Positions 9,111 to 18,622 of a stretch of DNA of 64,000 nt are shown in pieces (position 1 is the first letter of the stretch; every line of letters begins with the position of its first letter). The position numbers and the translations under genes are program-made. Source of the stretch: Rhodoferax sp. BLA1 (GTDB taxonomy: Bacteria > Pseudomonadota > Gammaproteobacteria > Burkholderiales > Burkholderiaceae_C); NCBI RefSeq assembly GCF_013416775.1, contig NZ_SZVI01000003.1:186001-250000 (forward strand). The letters are read 5' to 3'. Below the pieces are notes generated by a model. That model saw only the letters and a list, made by a program, of their open reading frames with translations, had not been told where the DNA came from and did not search any database.

Positions 9111-10172
9111 ATGACACCCCGAACACAGATCGCCACCAGCCTCCCCAGCAAACAACGCTCTGGCCAGGCGCTGACGCCCATCGCCTTTGTGAAGGCCATT
9201 GTGCTGGCCTACGAGGCGCGGGGTATCAACCCGGCGCAGGCCTTGGTTTTGGCACAAATTGCGCCAGAACTTCTGAAAAATCCAGCAGCACGCATCACCG
9301 CCGAGCAGATGGAAACTATCTCGGGGCTGGCCATGCAGGAACTCAATGATGAAGGCCTGGGCTGGTTCAGCCGCCGCCTGCCCTGGGGCAGCTACGGCAT
9401 GCTGGCACGTGCCTCGATCAGCGCGCCCAACCTGGGGGTGGCTTTAAAACGCTGGTGCCGCCACCATGGGCTGTTGACCGACGACATCACACTGGCCCTG
9501 TCGGTCAGCGGCCACAGCGCCAGACTGAACATCACAGAGAACCGCGATCTGCAGGACTTGCGCGAGTTCTGCCTGGTGTCGGTGTTGCGCAATGTGCATG
9601 GGCTGGCCTGCTGGCTGATCGACTCACGCATCCCGCTCACCGGCGCGCAGTTTCCGTTTGAACCGCCTGCGCATCAGGACGTGTATTCAGTGCTTTTTTC
9701 GGCTCCAGCCCTTTTTACATCAGGGCTAGCAGCTATTGAATTTGATGCCATGTACCTGGCACAGCCGCTGCGCCGCGACGAGGCCGCTTTGCGCCAGATG
9801 CTCCAACGCGCGCTGCCGCTGACCGTGCTGCCCTACCGGCGCGACCGCCTGCTGGTGCAGCGGGTGCGCCAGGCACTGAGCAGCCAGCCAGCCGATACCC
9901 ATAACGCCGATGATCTGGCCGCGCTGCTGGCCCTGTCGGCACGCACCCTGCACCGCCAACTCAAGGAGGAAGGCGCATCCTTGCAGGCACTCAAAGACGA
10001 GGTACGCCAGGCCCGCGCTATCGAGCTGCTGCAACGCAGCCAGCGCCCGATCAAACAGGTGGCGCAAGCGGCCGGGTTTCAGAACGAAAAAAGTTTTATC
10101 CGCGCCTTCGAGGGCTGGACTGGCCAGCCGCCCGAGCAGTTCAGACGCCAGGGCCAGACCCCTGTGCAATAG
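9111..10172 (+). CDS. AraC-family transcriptional regulator (AraC_binding-like N-domain)
   Basis: A 353-aa regulator with an N-terminal ligand domain of the Arabinose_bd type (about 30-220) and a C-terminal double helix-turn-helix (LAALLALSARTLHRQLKEEG and IKQVAQAAGFQNEKSFIRAFEGWTG). I take ATG 9111 (MTPRTQIATS) as the start. Divergent placement from liuBCD makes it the likely regulator of that operon, but this is inference. A repeat copy is read in frame at about residues 198-210 (APALFTSGLAAIE) at the end of the ligand domain. Confidence 0.85.
   Translation: MTPRTQIATSLPSKQRSGQALTPIAFVKAIVLAYEARGINPAQALVLAQIAPELLKNPAARITAEQMETISGLAMQELNDEGLGWFSRRLPWGSYGMLARASISAPNLGVALKRWCRHHGLLTDDITLALSVSGHSARLNITENRDLQDLREFCLVSVLRNVHGLACWLIDSRIPLTGAQFPFEPPAHQDVYSVLFSAPALFTSGLAAIEFDAMYLAQPLRRDEAALRQMLQRALPLTVLPYRRDRLLVQRVRQALSSQPADTHNADDLAALLALSARTLHRQLKEEGASLQALKDEVRQARAIELLQRSQRPIKQVAQAAGFQNEKSFIRAFEGWTGQPPEQFRRQGQTPVQ
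9702..9738 (-). repeat. Dispersed repeat copy inside the AraC gene
   Basis: On the minus strand it reads AATAGCTGCTAGCCC and then AAAAAGGGCTGGAGCC, one of the best family members. It is in frame and does not disrupt the gene. Confidence 0.75.
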
Positions 10173-10185
10173 CCGCTTGCTTGCC

Positions 10186-11517
10186 TTATCGCATGGCAAA
10201 CAATTCTTGGTGGAAGTGGCTGGCGGGCATGCCGTGCGCGACCAAGTGGCTACGCATCATCTGGCCAAACCGGGCCGGGCCGCAAAACCACACCTCCGCG
10301 CTGCGCCAATCGGGCACAGCAGAACGCAGGCGTTCACCGCTCAGATAACCATCGCGTGCATCAATCAGCAGGTGCAGGCGCACGTCGGCGGCTTTGGCGT
10401 CGGCGGCCAAGCTCTGCAGGGCCGATTCATCCACATCCGTCGTGGTGTGAAACAGGTCAATCATCCGCCCGTCAGGGCGTGTTGCCAGCTCCTTCATACG
10501 CGCCACAAAAGGCGTGATACCGATACCGCCGCCGATCCAGATCTGGCGGCGGGTTGGGCTGTCAAAAGTAAAGCGGCCATAGGGTCCCTCAACCTTCACG
10601 ACGCCGCCCGGTTTTAATGACGACGCCAGCGTGCTGGTGTAATCGCCCAAAGCTTTGATCAAAAACAACAACTTGCCGTCGTTATGCCAAGCCGATGAGA
10701 TGGTGAAGGGGTGGCTACCTTCGTCTTGGTCAAAGGTGACAAACGCAAATTGCCCGGACTGGTGCCCAGACCAACGGTCTGTGAGTTGCACCGTGACGGC
10801 ATTCACATTGACCCCACTGAGGTATTCAACTTTATCAATCACACCGGTTGCAGTGCGTGTGCTCCCGATGCGCCGAAACAGGCTGAGCACCGCGCCAAAG
10901 CTCCCACCCAGCATCAACGCCGCCATCACGAGACCAAGCGGGGTGGCCCAGTCGGCAAAGCTCAGCAACACCACTGCGTGCAACACCAAAACCAAATACA
11001 CCACGGCCATCCAGCGGTGCGTCTTGAAAACAACCCGGTACGGAAAGCGCTTGATCAAGGCCAAGGCGAGCAGGGCCAGGAGAGCATAAAACGCCCACTC
11101 GCCAACTTGCTCGGCCAAACCGCGTTGACTTTGGAAAAAGCGAAAAATATCCAGCGTCTGCTCAGGCGCTGGACCACGCTGTGGACGGGTCAGCAGCCCG
11201 GCACCGACCATCCACTTGGGTGCTTGAGAGCACAGCCAGTGCAGTATCGCCAACACCAGACCAGTGATGCCCAGCCACTTGTGCAACCGGTACATCTTGT
11301 CGAGTCCATGCAAGCGGCTCTCCAAAGACGGTTGACGAATCGCGAGCATCATCGCCACGCTCATCACCCCCATACCCAGAACGCCAGAATACTGAACCAA
11401 CAGGTTGCGCCAGGGGAAAAAGCCACTGACCGTGGACAGGGCGCTGGCATTTGCCAGCAACCACAAGACGGTCAGGCCGAATAAAAGGGCAAGGAAGGTT
11501 CTTTGGATGGCTTTCAT
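10186..11517 (-). CDS. Ferric-reductase-like transmembrane flavoprotein
   Basis: A 443-aa membrane oxidoreductase. The N-terminal half has about six hydrophobic segments with histidines suited to haem ligation (RLHKWLGITGLVLAILHWL; HRWMAVVYLVLVLHAVVLL), as in the ferric reductase/NOX fold. The C-terminal half is a ferredoxin-reductase module with the FAD motif SHPFTISSAW and the nucleotide loop IWIGGGIGITPF. It probably passes electrons from NAD(P)H across the membrane, and the acceptor is unknown. The 240 bp upstream (11518-11757) shows no convincing gene. Confidence 0.85.
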   Translation of the reverse strand: MKAIQRTFLALLFGLTVLWLLANASALSTVSGFFPWRNLLVQYSGVLGMGVMSVAMMLAIRQPSLESRLHGLDKMYRLHKWLGITGLVLAILHWLCSQAPKWMVGAGLLTRPQRGPAPEQTLDIFRFFQSQRGLAEQVGEWAFYALLALLALALIKRFPYRVVFKTHRWMAVVYLVLVLHAVVLLSFADWATPLGLVMAALMLGGSFGAVLSLFRRIGSTRTATGVIDKVEYLSGVNVNAVTVQLTDRWSGHQSGQFAFVTFDQDEGSHPFTISSAWHNDGKLLFLIKALGDYTSTLASSLKPGGVVKVEGPYGRFTFDSPTRRQIWIGGGIGITPFVARMKELATRPDGRMIDLFHTTTDVDESALQSLAADAKAADVRLHLLIDARDGYLSGERLRSAVPDWRSAEVWFCGPARFGQMMRSHLVAHGMPASHFHQELFAMR

Positions 11518-11757
11518 GAGCGTGTCGGTTGGGGTTCGTTCAGGGGCAGTGCGTGCTGCTGCCCCATTGTGAAAAGGTCATGTGAACGATCCGTAAACCG
11601 CCCCCCAAGCGGAGGTAAAGCGGACCGGACAAATGAACCAACAAACGCAACCGCCACGAGCACCGACAACCGACATCAGACGCGTGTCGTTGCACTCACC
11701 CACAAAAAACTCTGCTGTCTTACCGCGTAGGCTTCAAGCCCAAACGGTTCGCGGGGT

Positions 11758-12690
11758 CTACAGGCCGTGTCTCTTGCAAAACGCCGCAAACTCATCTGCG
11801 CTTGCATAAGACTTTTGTGTTCCCGGCTTGGTGACCGCGTCTGCCGCATAAAGCGTCGCCTTCTTGAGGGACGACACCAAGTCGCCAGAGGCAACATAAA
11901 AATGCGCAAAACTGCCAATGTAGGCATCACCCGCACCGGTGGTGTCAAGCGCCTTGACGCGATCACAGCCGGGAATAAATTCCTCGTGGTCCTGGGTGAC
12001 CAGCATGGCGCCTTTTTTGCCCAGCGTCACCACCACCGTCTTGATACCCTTGGCAATCAAGCTGCGCGCTGCGGCAACAACCTGTGTGGTGGTGTCGGTC
12101 GGCATCTGGCTCAACGTGGCCAATTCGGTTTCATTGGGGAACAAAAAACTCGCCTTGAGGCATTGGCTCAGGTCCAGATCCAGGGCTGCCGGTGCCGGGT
12201 TCAGCAGCGTCTGGATGCCATGCCGGGCGCCGAATTCAATGGCGTGGTAAACCGTCTCCAGGGGAATCTCAAGCTGCAACACGATCAAATGGCATTGCTT
12301 CAGATCCTCGGCGGCCTTGTCCACGTCGCTGGGCAGCAACTGTTCGTTGGCACCTTTGATGATGAAGATGCAGTTCTCTGCGCTGGAGTCCACAAAAATC
12401 GGCGCCACGCCACTGCTGGCACCCGGCACGGTGTCAACATAACGCGCATCGATGCCGTTGTTGATGTAGTTCTGGCGTGTGTTGGGGCCAAACATGTCGT
12501 CACCCACCTTGGTCAGCATCATCACATCGGCACCCAGGCGCGCTGCGGCGACCGCCTGGTTCGATCCCTTGCCGCCAAACCCCATGGAAAACTCGGGCGC
12601 TTCGATGGTTTCACCTTTGCGCGGCATACGATCCGTGTAGGTGACGAGATCAACCATGTTGCTGCCAATGACTGCGATACGTCCTGTCAT
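11758..12690 (-). CDS. deoK: Deoxyribokinase (PfkB/ribokinase family)
   Basis: Phosphorylates 2-deoxy-D-ribose to the 5-phosphate that DeoC then splits. At 310 aa it has the PfkB signatures GGKGSNQAVAAARLGADV near residue 40 and DTTGAGDAYIGSF near 250. The N-terminal IGSNMVDLVTYTDRMP and the middle VLQLEIPLETVYHAIEFG resemble enteric DeoK more closely than RbsK, as I recall that sequence. It is the last gene of the ABC-transporter operon whose first gene is deoC, which supports deoxyribose over ribose. Confidence 0.8.
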   Translation of the reverse strand: MTGRIAVIGSNMVDLVTYTDRMPRKGETIEAPEFSMGFGGKGSNQAVAAARLGADVMMLTKVGDDMFGPNTRQNYINNGIDARYVDTVPGASSGVAPIFVDSSAENCIFIIKGANEQLLPSDVDKAAEDLKQCHLIVLQLEIPLETVYHAIEFGARHGIQTLLNPAPAALDLDLSQCLKASFLFPNETELATLSQMPTDTTTQVVAAARSLIAKGIKTVVVTLGKKGAMLVTQDHEEFIPGCDRVKALDTTGAGDAYIGSFAHFYVASGDLVSSLKKATLYAADAVTKPGTQKSYASADEFAAFCKRHGL

Positions 12691-12706
12691 AACAATCCCC
12701 TTTTGG

Positions 12707-13807
12707 TTAAGCGCTCGGCGCGTTCAGTTGGGTGATGATCTTTTGAACCTCATCAGCCCCTGTGGGGTCCAGATACCCAAGCCTGACTTTGAAATGCGCG
12801 GTCTCACCGCCAGCCAGGCTGCGCACATTGCCCTTGGCTTTCTCCGCCAGATAACCTTCGGGCTCGCAGCTTCCTGGCAACGCAAAGGCGCCCACCTCCT
12901 GGTCGGAATTGCACAGAATCCATCGGATCGTTTTGGGCATGTTTTTGGGTGCCCAGGACATGTAAAAAGCATCTTGCTCGGGCCGACGGACCATCATGTG
13001 CGTCAGACCATTTGGGTCTGACTTGAGGTGACGGATAAAAAAGACCTGCTCCGGGTTGTACTGCGCCACATCGTGCAACACCTCGGAGCGCTGCGGGTGT
13101 TTGGCCAGTTCGTCAATGAGGGCCTGGTACACCGGTGTCGGCTGAATGTGCCCGGGAATCGAGGTCCTGACACAGGTGTCGCTGGGGCTGAAGTCCGCCG
13201 CCTGAAGGATCTTGCCGTCCTTCACCAAACCGAAATTGACGTGGCTGATGTACATCAGATCCATCGGTGCGCCAGACAAGTTCTGAACCTTCATCTCAAG
13301 ATCAAAGAGGCTCTCGTTCGGGCGCAAAACAATCCGTGGTGTGGCCAGGTAATGGTTGCCAAAACCCATGGCGTATTCCCATTCACTGACCAGCGCCACA
13401 TAAAAACCGCCCTGGTCTTCACCACAGAGAATATGCGCCCGGTCCATCGGCGCACAAGGCATTTCGCCGTGCAACGCATGGGTGTCCTCGGGGGATGGGC
13501 AACCGTTGCGCAGCAGCCCGCTGTGGTAGGCGAAGCAGCCATAGGTCTGCAAAATGTCAGTGGCCGGGCGGGGCTGTTTGAACATGCTTTTCATGCCCAG
13601 GCTGACCCCGTCAAACACCGCCTCCCAGACCATCTGCCCCATGAACGGCAGCACGATCAGGTGGCCGCGCTTGTTCTTGAGGCGCAGGGCTTCGACACCA
13701 CTGTCGTACCGAAACAGACTGACCGACATGTCGCCTGCGGCAAAAACCTCCTGCTCGCTCGGCGTAAAAAACGATTTTTTCAGTTCAATGCTGATGTCAC
13801 GCATCAT
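12707..13807 (-). CDS. DUF4432-family aldose mutarotase-like protein
   Basis: A 366-aa protein of the DUF4432 family, related to galactose mutarotase (beta-sandwich sugar epimerases). YGCFAYHSGLLRNGCPS and HGEMPCAPMD are typical of the family. Its ATG overlaps the stop of the upstream permease as ATGA, so translation is coupled. In a deoxyribose operon it would plausibly interconvert the alpha and beta anomers before phosphorylation. That role is inferred from context. Confidence 0.75.
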   Translation of the reverse strand: MMRDISIELKKSFFTPSEQEVFAAGDMSVSLFRYDSGVEALRLKNKRGHLIVLPFMGQMVWEAVFDGVSLGMKSMFKQPRPATDILQTYGCFAYHSGLLRNGCPSPEDTHALHGEMPCAPMDRAHILCGEDQGGFYVALVSEWEYAMGFGNHYLATPRIVLRPNESLFDLEMKVQNLSGAPMDLMYISHVNFGLVKDGKILQAADFSPSDTCVRTSIPGHIQPTPVYQALIDELAKHPQRSEVLHDVAQYNPEQVFFIRHLKSDPNGLTHMMVRRPEQDAFYMSWAPKNMPKTIRWILCNSDQEVGAFALPGSCEPEGYLAEKAKGNVRSLAGGETAHFKVRLGYLDPTGADEVQKIITQLNAPSA

Positions 13808-14811
13808 GATTTCCCCCGCCGTTTTTCAAGAACCATGTTGAGAATGATGACGCCCACCAGGAACGCCCCGAAGATGAAGTCAATCAGATGGATGCTGAAA
13901 CGCATGATCTGGAAACCACTGGAGAGGAACATCAGCGCCAGCACCGCGATGCAAATGCCGAGAACCCGCCCTTTGCCGCCCGCTGGGTTGGTTCCCCCCA
14001 GGACCGCAATCAGCAGTGCCTGCAACAGATAGGACGTGCCGTAGTCGGACTTCGCCGCATTCACCCGCGCAGAGAGCAGTATCCCCGCCATGCTGGCGAG
14101 CACGCCGCTCATCATGTAACTCAGGAACACCATCTTGTCGCGTTTGAGCCCTGCGAACAATGCCGCCTTGGCATTGGTGCCAATCAACATCAGGTTGATG
14201 CCAAAAACCGTTCTGGACAGAAGGAACGCAACGATGGAGGCGATCACCACAAAAATCAGGAAAGGAATCGAGACGCCAAACACCGTTCCCCCGCCGATCT
14301 CTGCCCAATACTTCGGAAACCCGGTGATGGCTGGCCCGCCGGTGATGACCAAAGCAAACCCCGTGAACAGCTGGCCGGTCCCGATGGTGGCCAGGATCGG
14401 CGTGATGCGCATCCGTGTGATCAGGAAGCCATTCAAGGCACCTGCCAGTGTTCCGACCCCCAACGCCAAGACCACACCAACACCCACATGCATCAGTTGT
14501 TGGCTGTCGGACATCGAGGTGTCGCTGCCAATGGTTTTTGAAAAATAGACACCCGCCAGAATCGCGGACAAGTTGGCGATCCCGATGATCGACAAATCAA
14601 TGCCCCCGGTGAGCATGGCAATCATCATGGCGATCGACAACAGGCCGATTTCAGGAAACAGGAAAGAGATGGACTGGAAGTTGTAGTACCGCAGGAACTT
14701 GTCCGGCGACACGATGCTCATTGCCACGAAGATAAACACCGTGATCAGCACCAGCTGAGTCAGGTTGCTGTCGTGCTTCAAGAATCTGCGTGAATCAAAA
14801 TCTGTAGTCAT
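13804..14811 (-). CDS. Sugar ABC transporter permease (RbsC family), second
   Basis: A 335-aa inner-membrane permease of the BPD_transp_2/RbsC type with about nine hydrophobic segments. Landmarks are GGIDLSIIGIANLSAI near residue 70 and LLIAVLGGTNPAGGKGRVLG late in the protein, the usual coupling region. It is paired with a second permease of similar size just upstream, so the importer is a heterodimer. Confidence 0.88.
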   Translation of the reverse strand: MTTDFDSRRFLKHDSNLTQLVLITVFIFVAMSIVSPDKFLRYYNFQSISFLFPEIGLLSIAMMIAMLTGGIDLSIIGIANLSAILAGVYFSKTIGSDTSMSDSQQLMHVGVGVVLALGVGTLAGALNGFLITRMRITPILATIGTGQLFTGFALVITGGPAITGFPKYWAEIGGGTVFGVSIPFLIFVVIASIVAFLLSRTVFGINLMLIGTNAKAALFAGLKRDKMVFLSYMMSGVLASMAGILLSARVNAAKSDYGTSYLLQALLIAVLGGTNPAGGKGRVLGICIAVLALMFLSSGFQIMRFSIHLIDFIFGAFLVGVIILNMVLEKRRGKS

Positions 14812-14824
14812 TGGGGCACCTCAA

Positions 14825-15811
14825 TTACGTGCGACTCTTGCGGTCACGCTTGGCGGAGAAAGCTGTCGCCACGATCAGAATGGTCCCCAGGACAACCAAT
14901 TGCCAGGTGGTCTCGACCTTCATGAGGATCAGGCTGTTCTTGACCATGACCAGCATAAAAACACCCATCATGGTGCCGATCACGCTGCCACTGCCGCCAA
15001 AAATCGAGGCGCCTCCCAGCACCACCGCCGCAATCACCTGCATGTCCATGCCAACAAAGTCACGCGGGTTGCACAACCAGATCATGGACGAGTGCAGCAT
15101 CCCGGCGAAACCAGCCAGAGCGCCACAAGCGCAATACACAAAGAAAGTGGTTTTTTTCAGGCTGAAGCCCACCCGGCTGGCCGACTCGGCCGAGCCCCCC
15201 ATCGCATAGACACTGCGACCGAGCATGGTGTATTTCAGGATGATGTGAATCAGCAGCGCCACACCGAGGTAGATCAGCAACATGCTGGTCATGCCCGAGG
15301 TGGTTCCGTCGGGTTTGACCACCGTGTAGATGTCCGACTTGGTGAAATTGATCAGCACCTTGGGAAAGCGGTCAATGTTGATCATGCTGGTGCCGATGAC
15401 GCCCAGAATCAGCCCACGCACGATGCTGGCGGTGCCCAGCGTCACGATCAACGGGATCATCTTGAACCGGTACACCAGCAGCGCATTGAATGCCCCTAGC
15501 AGCACACCTATCAGGGTCGCGACGACAAACGGAAGCAATACTCCGTCGTATTGGGTCAGCAACATGCCATGGACCGTGAGGAACATGCCAGCTACCGCCA
15601 CGGCTGGGAATGAGACATCAATCCCCCCCGAGATCATGACCAGCAACACACCAAGTGCCATGATGCCAATAACGATGTTGCTCTGGAGCAGACTGAACAG
15701 GTTGTCAAGGTCCCAAAACGCCGGGTTGACAGCGCCAATCAAGAGCATGGCTGCGATGAGGATCACCCCAATGACAGCTTCGGAATTGCGGAAAAATTTC
15801 ATGCTGACCAC
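14825..15811 (-). CDS. Sugar ABC transporter permease (RbsC family), first
   Basis: A 328-aa RbsC-type permease. VMISGGIDVSFPAVAVAG near residue 60 and VIAAVVLGGASIFGGSGS near 240 are family landmarks. A GTG at 15811 or an ATG at 15802 (MKFFRN) could be the start. It lies 1 bp from the ATPase stop and 13 bp from the next permease, within the minus-strand deoxyribose operon. Confidence 0.88.
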   Translation of the reverse strand: MVSMKFFRNSEAVIGVILIAAMLLIGAVNPAFWDLDNLFSLLQSNIVIGIMALGVLLVMISGGIDVSFPAVAVAGMFLTVHGMLLTQYDGVLLPFVVATLIGVLLGAFNALLVYRFKMIPLIVTLGTASIVRGLILGVIGTSMINIDRFPKVLINFTKSDIYTVVKPDGTTSGMTSMLLIYLGVALLIHIILKYTMLGRSVYAMGGSAESASRVGFSLKKTTFFVYCACGALAGFAGMLHSSMIWLCNPRDFVGMDMQVIAAVVLGGASIFGGSGSVIGTMMGVFMLVMVKNSLILMKVETTWQLVVLGTILIVATAFSAKRDRKSRT

Positions 15812-15812
15812 C

Positions 15813-17315
15813 TCAACCGAAGGATTTCAATTTGGCGTTGATTTCGTCTTCCGAGGTCTGGCTTGCCACCAGTTCCTCCAGGAAGCGCCCTTTGTGCATC
15901 ATCACAATGCGGTTGCAGTTTTGAATCAACTCGGGAACGTCGTCTGAGATCATGATGACGCTCAAGCCGTTCTCCTGTTGGGTCAGGGCCCGGATGATCT
16001 TGTGAATCTCGGCTTTGGAGCCAACGTCCACACCAACCGTCGGACCGTTGAGGATCAGCACCTCTGCACCGGTCATGAGCCAGCGTCCAATAACCACCCG
16101 CTGGGCATTGCCCCCGGAGAGTTGGTTGACCGGTTTTTCGCCACTGGGCGTGGCGATCGTCAGTTTTTTGATCATCTCTGCCGCCAAGCTGGCCGCCTTC
16201 TCACGGTCGATGACCAGATAACGCGACAAGCGCTCGTACATGGTCGACAACAGGTTGCGGTTGATCGACTGGGTCGGAAAGATGCCTTCACTCAGGCGAT
16301 CTTCCGGCACGTAAGCGATCCTGTGGTTGATCGCGTCTTGCACCGAACCGATCTTGACCGGCTGGTCGTTGAGACGGATCTCACCGCTAAAACCCGTCAT
16401 CAGACCAAACAAGGACAGCGCAAACTCGGTCCGCCCAGAGCCAAGCAAGCTGGAAATGCCCACAATTTCGCCTGGAAAAATCTTGAAATTCAGATCTTCA
16501 TAACTGCCGGGCAGGCTCAGATGGCGCACTTCCAGTCGCGGCGCGACGGCGGTTGTTGCAGGCTTCCATTCAAAGTGATTGACTTCAATGTCGTGACCGG
16601 TCATGTGTTTGGTGATCAACGCTTCGGTGAAATCACGGGTCTGGCCGTCGGCAATCTTGCGCCCATTGCGAATCACCGTGATGCGTTCGCTGATGTCGAG
16701 CATCTCGCGCATCTTGTGGCTCACAAACAAGATGGCGATACCTCGGCGCTGGATATCGCGCACGATCTCAAACAGGGTCGTGATTTCTTTGCCGGTCAAG
16801 GCGGTTGTCGGCTCATCCATGATGATCAGACGCACGTCGTTCATCATCGAGCGGGCAATGGCAATCAGCTGTTTTTGCGCCGTTGGCAGGGTCTCGATCT
16901 TGGCGTCCAGATCAATGTCCACCCCGAGGCGCTGCAAAGCTTCCGACGCCAGTTGGCGCGACTTCTTCCAATTCACCCAGGTCCGCTTTTCGCGCAACTG
17001 GGTATTGATTGACAGGTTTTCCGCCACGGTCAGGTTGCCGAACAGCGAAAAGTCCTGATAGATCACCTGCACGCCGCATGCAATTGCGTCTACCGGTGAT
17101 TTGGCAAAAAATGGCTTCCCATCGATCAGCATCTCGCCTTCATCCGGCTGGTAAACACCGGAGATGACCTTGATGACGGTTGATTTCCCCGAACCATTCT
17201 CCCCTGCAAGACAATGAATTTCCCCCGGCATGATCCTGAGCGAAATCTGATCGAGTGCTTGCACCCCCGAGAATCTCTTGCTAACGTTTCTTAACTCGAG
17301 ATAGGCATCTGACAT
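15813..17315 (-). CDS. Sugar ABC transporter ATP-binding protein (RbsA/MglA type)
   Basis: A 500-aa tandem ABC ATPase. The first half has the Walker A loop GENGSGKSTVIKV, a divergent signature and Walker B LIIMDEPTTALT. The second half has a degenerate Walker A (SLLGSGRTEFAL), the signature LSGGNAQRVVIGRW and VLILNGPTVGVDVG. I chose ATG 17315 (MSDAYLEL), preceded by a GGGGG Shine-Dalgarno at good spacing. Upstream in-frame starts lack one. Confidence 0.92.
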   Translation of the reverse strand: MSDAYLELRNVSKRFSGVQALDQISLRIMPGEIHCLAGENGSGKSTVIKVISGVYQPDEGEMLIDGKPFFAKSPVDAIACGVQVIYQDFSLFGNLTVAENLSINTQLREKRTWVNWKKSRQLASEALQRLGVDIDLDAKIETLPTAQKQLIAIARSMMNDVRLIIMDEPTTALTGKEITTLFEIVRDIQRRGIAILFVSHKMREMLDISERITVIRNGRKIADGQTRDFTEALITKHMTGHDIEVNHFEWKPATTAVAPRLEVRHLSLPGSYEDLNFKIFPGEIVGISSLLGSGRTEFALSLFGLMTGFSGEIRLNDQPVKIGSVQDAINHRIAYVPEDRLSEGIFPTQSINRNLLSTMYERLSRYLVIDREKAASLAAEMIKKLTIATPSGEKPVNQLSGGNAQRVVIGRWLMTGAEVLILNGPTVGVDVGSKAEIHKIIRALTQQENGLSVIMISDDVPELIQNCNRIVMMHKGRFLEELVASQTSEDEINAKLKSFG

Positions 17316-17350
17316 TGACATCCCCCGGCTAACTGATCCAACAAGAACTG

Positions 17351-17378
17351 TGGGGCACTTCACAACCGAAGCGCCCCA
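17351..17378 (-). promoter_or_regulatory. Intercistronic stem-loop after the binding-protein gene
   Basis: TGGGGC at 17351-17356 pairs with GCCCCA at 17373-17378, and an inner TTC/GAA pairing extends the stem. It lies between the binding-protein stop and the ATPase start and has no T-run. It is better read as an mRNA-stabilising or partial-attenuation hairpin that raises binding-protein output over the membrane components. Confidence 0.5.
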
Positions 17379-17386
17379 GACACGGG

Positions 17387-18439
17387 TTAGAAGTTGTATT
17401 TGCCCATGTTTTCTTTGGTGACACCCACCCAGCCTTGTCCGTACAGCAGGTTCGGCTTTTTGGCATCCGGACTGATCAGATTGCCATACCCTTCCAGACC
17501 CAGGTTCAGACCGGCTTTGATCTGCGCCTTCTTGCCAGACAGCGTCATGACCGCCAACTCATTCATGGCATAACCCGCAACCGCCGGATCCCAGAACTGG
17601 ATGTACTGGATGTTGTTGTTTTTCAGATATTCACCAGCCACCGACACCAGACCGGTCCCGGCGAAGAAGATCTTCCCGTTCAGGCCACGCTCAGCGATCA
17701 AACGGCCAGCACCAGCCGAGGTGGGCATAGGTCCACCGAGCACACCCTTGAGCTTGGGATACGTGGTCAGTGTTTCCTTGAGCTTGGTGTAGTCGGTGTT
17801 GGCGTCGTCAGACGTTTCAAGGCGTTTGGTCACTTCCTGCATCTTGGGGAAGTTCTTCTTCTGGTAGGCCACGCCACCGTCAATCCACTCGTTCTGCGAC
17901 TTGGAGGTCAGGCTGCCGACGGTGGCAACATACTGGCCTTCACCACCCATCGACTTGGCCAGCACTTCCATCAACTTGGCGCCATAGGCCAGATTGTCAA
18001 AGGCTTCCAGCGTGAAGTCCGAGTTCTGAAGATTCGAGGCTTCATGTGCAATCACCACAATGCCACGATCACGTGCCTTCTTGAGCACAGGCTCAAGGGC
18101 TTCGACCGAGAAAGGCACAACACAAATAGCGTCCACACCCTGAGCAATCAGGTTTTCGATGATTTGCACCTGGGCAGCGGCATCGGCCTGTGAGGGGCCA
18201 ACCATCCAAGTGTCGTGACCGGTATCGGCCTTGAACTGGTTGACGCCGTTGCGCATGCGGTCAAACCAAGCGATGCCATCCACCTTGACAACCGTGGCGA
18301 TCGTGAATTTTTTCTTGGTGGCCGCCGCCGTGATGTCCTTGCTGACTTTGCTGACGTCGACAGGTCCATTGCCAGCCGCATAAACAGAACTCGCACCCAG
18401 CATGGTGATTGCTGTAACGATGGAAAACAACTTCTTCAT
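17387..18439 (-). CDS. Periplasmic sugar-binding protein (Peripla_BP_4)
   Basis: A 350-aa substrate-binding protein with a clear signal peptide (MKKLFSIVTAITMLGASSVYAAG). It has two Rossmann-like lobes with WFDRMRNGVNQFKADTGHD, VDAICVVPFSVEALEPVL and IVVIAHEAS typical of the RhaS/LsrB/RbsB cluster. It is the second gene of the deo operon after deoC. The ligand is probably free 2-deoxyribose or a deoxynucleoside, inferred from deoC and deoK. Confidence 0.88.
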   Translation of the reverse strand: MKKLFSIVTAITMLGASSVYAAGNGPVDVSKVSKDITAAATKKKFTIATVVKVDGIAWFDRMRNGVNQFKADTGHDTWMVGPSQADAAAQVQIIENLIAQGVDAICVVPFSVEALEPVLKKARDRGIVVIAHEASNLQNSDFTLEAFDNLAYGAKLMEVLAKSMGGEGQYVATVGSLTSKSQNEWIDGGVAYQKKNFPKMQEVTKRLETSDDANTDYTKLKETLTTYPKLKGVLGGPMPTSAGAGRLIAERGLNGKIFFAGTGLVSVAGEYLKNNNIQYIQFWDPAVAGYAMNELAVMTLSGKKAQIKAGLNLGLEGYGNLISPDAKKPNLLYGQGWVGVTKENMGKYNF

Positions 18440-18622
18440 GTGTACCCCTCTATAGTTTGTCGGACATAAAAACTCAACTCACACTCAGCAGGAATACATC
18501 CTGTCGTCTACGACGGATGTACACGTCCACCAGCGCAAAAACAAGCGCAGATGAAGTCGTGTTGAAGTGCCCCAACCCAGCACAGGATGGATGGCAGGAA
18601 TTTCACTTTGGACTCGCTCGGC

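Noticed and set aside
17351-17378. Rho-independent terminator inside the transporter operon
   Set aside because: The stem is good but no T-run follows on the transcribed strand, and the downstream genes clearly belong to the operon.
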